From assembly GCA_023425025.1 (NCBI GenBank), contig JAFADG010000005.1:1-9812 (forward strand): a stretch of DNA of 9,812 nt. The letters run 5' to 3'. Origin of the DNA: Bacillota bacterium (GTDB lineage Bacteria; Bacillota; Clostridia; Christensenellales; Aristaeellaceae). Position numbers and translations under genes: made by a program. Of the stretch, positions 5,260 to 9,812 are shown in pieces. The notes below the pieces were generated by a model that saw only the letters and a list, made by a program, of their open reading frames with translations, searched no databases and had not been told where the DNA came from. The first letter of the stretch is position 1. Each line of letters starts with the position of its first letter.

Positions 5260-6815
5260 TCGTATCTGGAAAGCACCGATTCCACATTGCTGTTTGTAAA
5301 GCCGTACCACACGGCGTCCTGCTTCTTGTCTTGCTTATCCAAAGCGGAATGGAATGCGGCTTCCGTTGCGGGCAAGCGGTTAACAAAATAGGAAATGCTG
5401 AAATTGCTATTGGCATCGTCATTTGACTGGCTGTAGGTCAGCGGGTCTATGGCGCAGTCATTCCTGGTGAATGTCAATAGGCCAAAGCCGCCGTTGGCCG
5501 CGCTGCTGGAATACGAAAATGTCCCATCCCTTTTTAACGCCATAAAGGCCCGGTAGGCAAGGTTATAGCCGTAAACCTCTCCATCCTGATAATGCAGGAT
5601 CTCCACCCCATTATCCTGGCCGTTCACGTTTTCCCAAAGGATTACTTCCGGCTTGCCGTCGCCATCCAGATCAGCCAGCGCAAACTGCGTAATCTTCATG
5701 GGGGCGTCCATGAACGCATTGGCCAACTGGTTCAGGTACACGGCTTTGTGATCGTCTGTGCTATAAAAGGCAGCCTTGTTTTGCATCACAGCCTTGTATG
5801 CGCTTATGGCCGCCTTGTTTGGCGCACCGGTGGGCTTGGAGGGGACAGCGCCGCCTACCGACAAAAAATCAGCCATGATATAGCCGTATTGATTGCCTGT
5901 TTTTATATAGTACCATTGGCTGGCGGTCTGGCCAAGCACAATGGCCGAATCCCCATCATACAGCTTGCTGATGGCTGCCGCGCTTTGAGATGGCTCTTTG
6001 CGCAGGTTGATCCAGCCGGTGGATTTTTTGTTATACACCACAGCCTTGGGCTGTTTGGGCTTTACGCTGTCCGGCTTGGACCCGCTGTACAGGAATTCGG
6101 ATTTCATATAACCTGTTTGGCTGCCGATTGTGACTTTGACCCATTCTTTATTGGGGTCTGATTCGCACTGGACCTTCGTACCGGTGAAGTAAAGCCCCAG
6201 CGAGTTCGCGCTTGCGGATGCGCGCTCTCTCAGATGCACCCGGTCGGCGCTTTTGCCATCTACAATGGCAGTGCCATAGGCGTTCCCTGGATTGCCGGGG
6301 GTTGAACCGCCCAGAAGCAGATAGTCAGGCATGATATATCCGTATAGGTCGCCTGCCTTCACATAATACCATTTCGCAGCGGTCTGGCCAAGTACAGCGA
6401 CCTCATCTTTATAACGGAGTGTTCCCGCGACTGCCGAGCGTTGGGAGGGCTCCTTGCGCAGGTTCACCCAGCTGCTTGCCTTTATGTTACTTACCACCGC
6501 CTTGGGCTGTTTGGGTTTGACGCTGCCCGGATTGGCCCCCCGATACAGAAACTCGGAGTTCATGTAACCCGTTTCACTGCCGATGATGACCTTGACCCAT
6601 TCCTTGCCGGGGTCAGATGCACACACGGCCTCTGTGCCTGTAAAGTAAAGGCCCAGCGATTTTGACGCCGCGCTGGCCCGTTCCCTCAAATGCACCCGGT
6701 CCGCATTCCCGCCGTCAACAATCGCCGTTCCATAGCCCGCACCCAGCGCCGGGCTGATGAACATGCCTGCCATCAAGCCGCACAACAGAATGAATGAAAG
6801 AATTTTCTTTTTCAT
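5256..6815 (-). CDS. secreted protein with four bacterial SH3 domains and a Ca-loop C-terminal domain
   Basis: 519 aa. Start ATG 6815-6813 is chosen because AAGGAG lies 6 nt upstream and a clear signal peptide follows (KKK, hydrophobic core at about 5-22, likely cleavage near ALG-A at 24-26). Residues 28-170 contain two SH3b modules: DRVHLRERAS...GYMNSEFLY and WVNLRKEPSQ...YGYIMPDYL. This pair is repeated at 180-322 (DRVHLRERAS...GYMKSEFLY, WINLRKEPSQ...YGYIMADFL), linked by Gly/Pro/Ser-rich segments. The C-terminal domain (about 334-519) contains ALADLDGDGKPEVIL (379-393), a DxDxDG calcium-binding loop of the VCBS/FG-GAP type. SH3b modules usually bind peptidoglycan or cell-surface polymers, so a wall-associated sensor or adhesin-like role is inferred; no catalytic domain is recognisable. 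Genes on both sides seem to be separate transcripts. I see no clear promoter in the roughly 150 nt upstream. Confidence 0.85.
   Translation of the reverse strand: MKKKILSFILLCGLMAGMFISPALGAGYGTAIVDGGNADRVHLRERASAASKSLGLYFTGTEAVCASDPGKEWVKVIIGSETGYMNSEFLYRGANPGSVKPKQPKAVVSNIKASSWVNLRKEPSQRSAVAGTLRYKDEVAVLGQTAAKWYYVKAGDLYGYIMPDYLLLGGSTPGNPGNAYGTAIVDGKSADRVHLRERASASANSLGLYFTGTKVQCESDPNKEWVKVTIGSQTGYMKSEFLYSGSKPDSVKPKQPKAVVYNKKSTGWINLRKEPSQSAAAISKLYDGDSAIVLGQTASQWYYIKTGNQYGYIMADFLSVGGAVPSKPTGAPNKAAISAYKAVMQNKAAFYSTDDHKAVYLNQLANAFMDAPMKITQFALADLDGDGKPEVILWENVNGQDNGVEILHYQDGEVYGYNLAYRAFMALKRDGTFSYSSSAANGGFGLLTFTRNDCAIDPLTYSQSNDDANSNFSISYFVNRLPATEAAFHSALDKQDKKQDAVWYGFTNSNVESVLSRYE
5850..6734 (-). 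repeat. internal tandem duplication of an SH3b pair
   Basis: Residues 28-170 (nt 6734-6306) and 180-322 (nt 6278-5850) of the SH3 protein are homologous, offset by 152 residues (456 nt). They share near-identical blocks such as YGTAIVDG, ADRVHLRERAS, SLGLYFTGT, KEWVKV and SVKPKQPKAVV. The second SH3b of each pair has diverged more, so the duplication is not brand new, or the copies are under different constraints. Confidence 0.85.
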
Positions 6816-6971
6816 GGCCTGCTCCTTTTTCCATGCTGCGTATGCTTGGGAGGAGCACCGTTGACATATCGCGCGAATACGCCTTAAGCACTCCGTCAAA
6901 ATAAAGACGAAGCAACCCGGGGTTTTGTTTCCAGCATTTCTCGCGAAAGTAAAATAACGGTTTTGCGCATC

Positions 6972-7010
6972 AAAAAAAGCCCGGAAACGCTGGTTTCTTC
7001 GGGCCTTTTT
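6972..7010 (-). terminator. intrinsic terminator of the 51-aa protein gene
   Basis: On the minus strand GCCCG-AA-GAAAC, loop CAGC, GTTTC-CGGGC, then seven T residues (6978-6972): a 10-bp stem with a 2-nt bulge. It lies about 26 nt after the stop of the small gene. An A-run precedes the stem (T-run on the other strand, 7006-7010), so it could also work for plus-strand transcription. Confidence 0.85.
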
Positions 7011-7035
7011 GAAGGGCTTGCGATTGATTTGCGCC

Positions 7036-7191
7036 TTATTTCTTCTCCAGGTTTTTGACAAAGGAGCGAAGATGATCGAGGGATTCAAAGTCGATGCCGC
7101 TCTGCTCAATGGACTCCTGTACAACGGGGGAAAGCGAGGAAAAATACTGCTTCATATCGGGGGCCGTAAACGGATTCTTTTTGACCGGCAC
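7036..7191 (-). CDS. small hypothetical protein, 51 aa
   Basis: Reads MPVKKNPFTAPDMKQYFSSL, then a mixed acidic/amphipathic helix-rich remainder ending SFVKNLEKK. Start GTG at 7191-7189 is chosen because GGAGGTG lies 6 nt upstream; the longer frame to 7221 has no such signal. No signal peptide, membrane helix or metal motif. The NPF-T-P-DM...YF-SLP-like opening is one I associate with short uncharacterised clostridial proteins, but I cannot name a family. It has its own terminator and is divergent from the proS T-box transcript, so it is probably a stand-alone gene. The strong ribosome-binding site, terminator and protein-like composition make it credible despite its size. Confidence 0.7.
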   Translation of the reverse strand: MPVKKNPFTAPDMKQYFSSLSPVVQESIEQSGIDFESLDHLRSFVKNLEKK

Positions 7192-7206
7192 AAAAACCAC
7201 CTCCAA

Positions 7207-7219
7207 GCAGATTATCTGC
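7207..7219 (-). promoter_or_regulatory. small palindrome abutting the Shine-Dalgarno of the 51-aa gene
   Basis: GCAGAT-T-ATCTGC, 6-bp arms around one base, ends 2 nt before the GGAGGTGG of the small gene. On the minus strand it includes GATAAT, which resembles a -10 box, but there is no matching -35 at 17 nt and the leader would be very short. It could be an operator or a coincidence. Confidence 0.3.
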
Positions 7220-7316
7220 AAAAATTCCGCCGTTATTCCTGCTGCGGCAAGAATTCAAAACGATGGAATGGTATTGCCAAATGGGTGAAAGATGTCTTTG
7301 CGCGCGAGGATGACGG

Positions 7317-7345
7317 TTGACAACCGGCCAAATGTTTGCTATTCT
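7317..7345 (+). promoter_or_regulatory. sigma-A type promoter of the proS T-box transcript
   Basis: TTGACA (7317-7322), a 17-nt spacer and TATTCT (7340-7345), with TGC just before the -10 as an extended element. The start of transcription would be near 7352, directly before the T-box leader. Confidence 0.8.
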
Positions 7346-7351
7346 ACCAGC

Positions 7352-7617
7352 AATTGAATAGCATGGCTGTGATGAGAAATAGTACGTGTCCCGGCGGGCG
7401 CAAGAGAGAGGGCGGCTGGTGAAAGCCCTTGCCCAAGGAGCGCGGAACCCATCTCGGAGCCGCGGACCGATGGAATGCATCCGAAAGGTTCGCCGGGAAT
7501 CCCGCCGGCACGGGGAAGGCGTTTGTTTTGACGCCGTGAGCGCAGGCGGTGCCTGAAATTAGGTGGTACCACGGACAGTATTGTTCGCCCTAAGTGTTTG
7601 CTTGGGGCGATTTTTTT
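7352..7617 (+). ncRNA. T-box riboswitch, proline (CCC specifier)
   Basis: Stem I begins with GATGAGAAATAGTA (about 7371-7384) and includes the AGAGAG / GGCTGGTG region (about 7404-7421). In GCGGAACCCATCTCGGAG the specifier after GAA is CCC (7448-7450), a proline codon, which agrees with the downstream gene. The T-box bulge region AGGTGGTACCACG is at 7561-7573; its TGGT would pair with an ACCA acceptor end. The antiterminator pairs TTAGG (7559-7563) with CCTAA (7589-7593), which excludes the terminator stem using the same CCTAA. Uncharged tRNA-Pro would therefore allow read-through into proS. All key parts are visible; the exact 5' end is predicted from the promoter. Confidence 0.93.
7585..7617 (+). 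terminator. regulated terminator of the T-box leader
   Basis: TCGCCCTAAG (7585-7594) pairs with CTTGGGGCGA (7601-7610), 10 bp with one G-U pair and a 6-nt loop, followed by seven T residues. Its 5' arm overlaps the antiterminator. Confidence 0.9.
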
Positions 7618-7632
7618 GTGGGAGGAAAACGT

Positions 7633-9336
7633 ATGAAGGTATCCAAACTGGCCTGCGAACGGTTCAAACAGACCCCATCCGACTGTGTGATCGACAGCCA
7701 CATCCTCATGATCCGCGGCGGATATATGAAGCATGTCGCCAATGGCATCTACACGCAGCTGCCGGCCCTAAAGCGCATCACGCGCAAGATCGAGGCGATC
7801 ATCCGCCAGGAGATGGACGCCATCGACGGCCAGGAGGTTTTGTTCCCTGTATCGCTGCCTGCTTCCCTGTGGGAAGAATCCGGCCGGTTTGCAAGCGTCG
7901 GCAAGGAATTGCTGCGCTTTGCGGACAGGAACGGACAGCCCATGGTGCTTGGCATGACCCATGAGGAAGCCGCCGTGCAGGCCATGCGCGAGTATGGCTT
8001 AAGCTACCAGCGGTATCCGTTCATGGTCTATCAAATACAAACCAAGTTCCGCGACGAGGCGCGCCCCCGGGGCGGATTGATCCGCGTGCGGGAATTTACA
8101 ATGAAGGACGCGTATTCCTTTCATACGTCTCAGGAGGACTTGGATGATTATTATTGGCGCTGCCACGCGGCGTATATGAAAATTTTCGAGCACGTTGGGC
8201 TGCCGGTCATCTCCGTAGCCTCGGATTCAGGCATGATGGGCGGCAGCGTTTCCCATGAGTTCATGTACTTGACGCCCGTGGGCGAGGACTCCATCGCTAT
8301 CTGTAAGCATTGCGACTACCGCGCCAATGTTGAAATGGCCGAGAACATTGTGGAAGAGGGGGCTTCAAAGGAAGCGGCTGCGCTTCATAAAGTGTCAACG
8401 CCCGGCGTGAAAACCATTGACGGGCTGTGTACCTTTCTTGGCATAACGCCCGATCTGACCTGCAAGGCGGTGGTGTACAGGACGCAAAAAGACGGCAGGA
8501 TCGTCATCCTCTTCACGCGGGGGGACATGGAGGCCAACGAGACGAAGATAACCAACCATATCGGAGAGGATATCTATCCAGCCGTTATAGAAGAAAACGA
8601 CGGCCTTACGGCCGGGTTTACCGGCCCGTACGGCCTGAACGCACCAAGCGCCATCGTGCTTTACGACCGCTCGCTTAAAGATATACACAACCTCGCATGC
8701 GGCGCCAATGAGCCGGATGCCCATTTTACGGGCTTCTCTTTAGCGCGCGATATGGGGCCGCTTGCGTACGGCGACTTTTCCAAAGCCCGGCCGGGCGGCA
8801 TCTGCCCAAAGTGTGGCCGGGCAGGCATTCAAATATCGCGCGGCATTGAGGTCGGGAACATATTTCAACTGGGCGACAAATATACAAAGCCCATGAACAT
8901 GGTGTACGACGGTGCGGACGGCACGGTGAAGCATCCCGTAATGGGGTGCTATGGCATCGGAGTCGGCCGGCTGGCCGCGGCCGTGTGCGAGGCCCGCCAC
9001 GATGAGAACGGCCCGGTGTGGCCCGCATCCATCGCGCCCTGGCAGGTGGAAATCTGCTGTGTGCGCGCGGATCAGCAAGATGTGCGCGCATGCGCCGATA
9101 CGCTGTACGAAGCGCTGACGGCAGCCGGCATCCAGGTGCTGTACGACGACCGGCCGGTGAGCGCCGGCGTGATGTTCTCGGACGCGGACCTGTTCGGGAT
9201 ACCGCTGCGCGTGATTGTAAGCCCCAGAAATAAGGCCCAGGGAAAGGTGGAGATTGTGTCCCGCGACAAAGCGGTGCGGGAATTGGCGGCGGTTCAGGAC
9301 GCGGTTGCTGTTATACGGAATGTGCTGGGGCGGTGA
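7633..9336 (+). CDS. proS: prolyl-tRNA synthetase, bacterial type
   Basis: 567 aa, usual size for bacterial-type ProRS (about 570). It activates proline with ATP and charges tRNA-Pro in the cytosol. Class II motifs are present: motif 1 around 39-72 (GIYTQLP...QEVLFPV), the TxE region GMTHEEA (107-113), motif 2 FRDEARPRGGLIRVREFTMKDAYSFH (139-164) and motif 3 CYGIGVGRLAAA (439-450). Between motifs 2 and 3 lies the insertion domain (about 225-385), the YbaK-like cis-editing module that clears Ala-tRNA-Pro; it includes the conserved lysine in TCKAVVYR (276-283). Two cysteine pairs, CKHC (224-227) and CPKC (391-394), flank it. The anticodon-binding domain occupies about 470-567. Start ATG 7633 follows GGAGG with a 7-nt gap and lies 15 nt after the T-box terminator. 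It is probably monocistronic; no terminator is visible before the insertion sequence that begins about 80 nt downstream. Confidence 0.97.
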   Translation: MKVSKLACERFKQTPSDCVIDSHILMIRGGYMKHVANGIYTQLPALKRITRKIEAIIRQEMDAIDGQEVLFPVSLPASLWEESGRFASVGKELLRFADRNGQPMVLGMTHEEAAVQAMREYGLSYQRYPFMVYQIQTKFRDEARPRGGLIRVREFTMKDAYSFHTSQEDLDDYYWRCHAAYMKIFEHVGLPVISVASDSGMMGGSVSHEFMYLTPVGEDSIAICKHCDYRANVEMAENIVEEGASKEAAALHKVSTPGVKTIDGLCTFLGITPDLTCKAVVYRTQKDGRIVILFTRGDMEANETKITNHIGEDIYPAVIEENDGLTAGFTGPYGLNAPSAIVLYDRSLKDIHNLACGANEPDAHFTGFSLARDMGPLAYGDFSKARPGGICPKCGRAGIQISRGIEVGNIFQLGDKYTKPMNMVYDGADGTVKHPVMGCYGIGVGRLAAAVCEARHDENGPVWPASIAPWQVEICCVRADQQDVRACADTLYEALTAAGIQVLYDDRPVSAGVMFSDADLFGIPLRVIVSPRNKAQGKVEIVSRDKAVRELAAVQDAVAVIRNVLGR

Positions 9337-9415
9337 AGCCGCGCCTCAATGCCTATATCATGGTGTCTGAGAGAGGATATATGCTACAGCTTCATGTAAA
9401 TCTTCCGCAATAAAA
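9337..9415 (+). other. short gap between proS and the insertion sequence
   Basis: 79 nt with no clear terminator. A short frame ATG CTA CAG CTT CAT GTA AAT CTT CCG CAA TAA (9381-9413), with GAGAGG just upstream, ends next to the presumed insertion-sequence boundary. It could be the first codons of a gene cut by the insertion, or chance. Confidence 0.35.
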
Positions 9416-9812
9416 GAGACCGTCCCGAATTTTGTGTAAACCTCCAAGCTGTGATAGGATAGAAACAGCATGGAGGTTTCGTTTATGGCAAAGAGCAAGA
9501 TCACCCCGGAGCAGAAGGCCCGCAGGGCGCAACTGGGCCAACTCATGGAAGGGGCGGGAATCAAATCCATGGAGGACATACAGGAGCTTTTCAAGGACAT
9601 GATCGCAACTTTTGTGAACCAAGGCCTTGAGGGTGAAATGGATGAGGAACTGGGCTACAGTAAGTATGATTTTCGCAACAAGGACACCGAGAACAGCCGT
9701 AACGGGCATAGCGAAAAGACGCTGAAAACCAGCTATGGCGATGTGGATATTCAGGTGCCCAGAGACCGCAAAGGCGAGTTCGAACCGGGCCTGGTCAAGA
9801 AGCAGCAGACGA
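9416..9812 (+). mobile_element. left part of an IS256-family insertion sequence, cut by window end
   Basis: The transposase identifies the family. Upstream of it, GAGACCGTCCCGAATTTTGTGTAAACC (about 9416-9442) has the look of an IS256-family terminal inverted repeat (TTTTGTGTAAA core). The exact outer base is uncertain by a few nucleotides, since the other end and the target duplication lie outside the window. The element transcribes in the same direction as proS. Confidence 0.75.
9485..9812 (+). CDS. IS256-family transposase (Transposase_mut, PF00872), N-terminal part
   Basis: 109 codons before the window ends, about a quarter of the normal length (roughly 400 aa). It begins MAKSKITPEQKARR, followed by an amphipathic N-terminal region and the family hallmarks EGEMDEELGYSKYD (49-62), NSRNGHSEKTLKTSYGDV (70-87), DIQVPRDRKGEFEP (88-101) and LVKKQQT (103-109). 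The catalytic DDE residues lie beyond the edge. Start ATG 9485 is preferred because GGAGG at 9472-9476 is 8 nt upstream; an in-frame ATG at 9470 would add five codons but lacks its own site. No frameshift in the visible part, so it may be active. Confidence 0.95.
   Translation, partial: MAKSKITPEQKARRAQLGQLMEGAGIKSMEDIQELFKDMIATFVNQGLEGEMDEELGYSKYDFRNKDTENSRNGHSEKTLKTSYGDVDIQVPRDRKGEFEPGLVKKQQT

Noticed and set aside
6816..7124. N-terminal extension of the SH3 protein to 7124
   Set aside because: The extension crosses an intrinsic terminator and the end of another gene, while the ATG at 6815 has a Shine-Dalgarno and a signal peptide directly after it.
7594..7632. Earlier in-frame start for proS
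   Set aside because: It would lie inside the T-box terminator hairpin; ATG 7633 has GGAGG at the right distance and fits family length.

Overview
The window looks like a chromosomal segment from a fairly GC-rich member of the Clostridia (Firmicutes). This is inferred from very strong Shine-Dalgarno sequences of the GGAGG type, a T-box riboswitch in front of a prolyl-tRNA synthetase gene, a secreted bacterial-SH3 protein with a Ca-loop tail, intergenic repeats of a kind I recall from gut clostridia, and an IS256-family element. The genus cannot be fixed from the sequence alone.

Layout. Positions 1-936 hold almost no coding signal. There is a possible gene start running off the left edge (minus strand), then about 900 bases packed with palindromes and short repeats. 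From 937 to 7191 all genes are on the minus strand. Read in the direction of transcription they are: a 51-aa hypothetical protein with its own terminator (7036-7191); a secreted four-SH3-domain protein (5256-6815); an FAD-dependent oxidoreductase (3816-5162) with its own promoter and a probable terminator; a yyaL/SPATA20-type thioredoxin-domain gene (1633-3704) broken by a 20-nt insertion directly before its CxxC motif; and a seven-helix YwaF/TMEM164-type membrane protein (937-1623) whose ribosome-binding site overlaps the yyaL stop codon. The last two form a tight two-gene operon.

From 7317 rightwards the plus strand is used. A near-consensus promoter drives a T-box leader with a CCC (proline) specifier, a textbook antiterminator/terminator switch, and proS (7633-9336). 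About 80 bases after proS the left end of an IS256-family element begins, and its transposase gene runs off the right edge.

The most unusual points are around the yyaL start. (1) A 20-nt insertion puts stop codons in both relevant frames, yet both flanking protein segments match the family and join exactly when it is removed. (2) An 11-bp inverted repeat has one arm ending 3 nt from the insertion and the other near the start codon. (3) A 47-nt hairpin masks the yyaL Shine-Dalgarno with a copy of the 16S anti-Shine-Dalgarno sequence and contains a six-codon mini-ORF. I see no defence system, CRISPR array, tRNA or rRNA. The genes are mostly housekeeping or of unknown function and do not form one obvious pathway.
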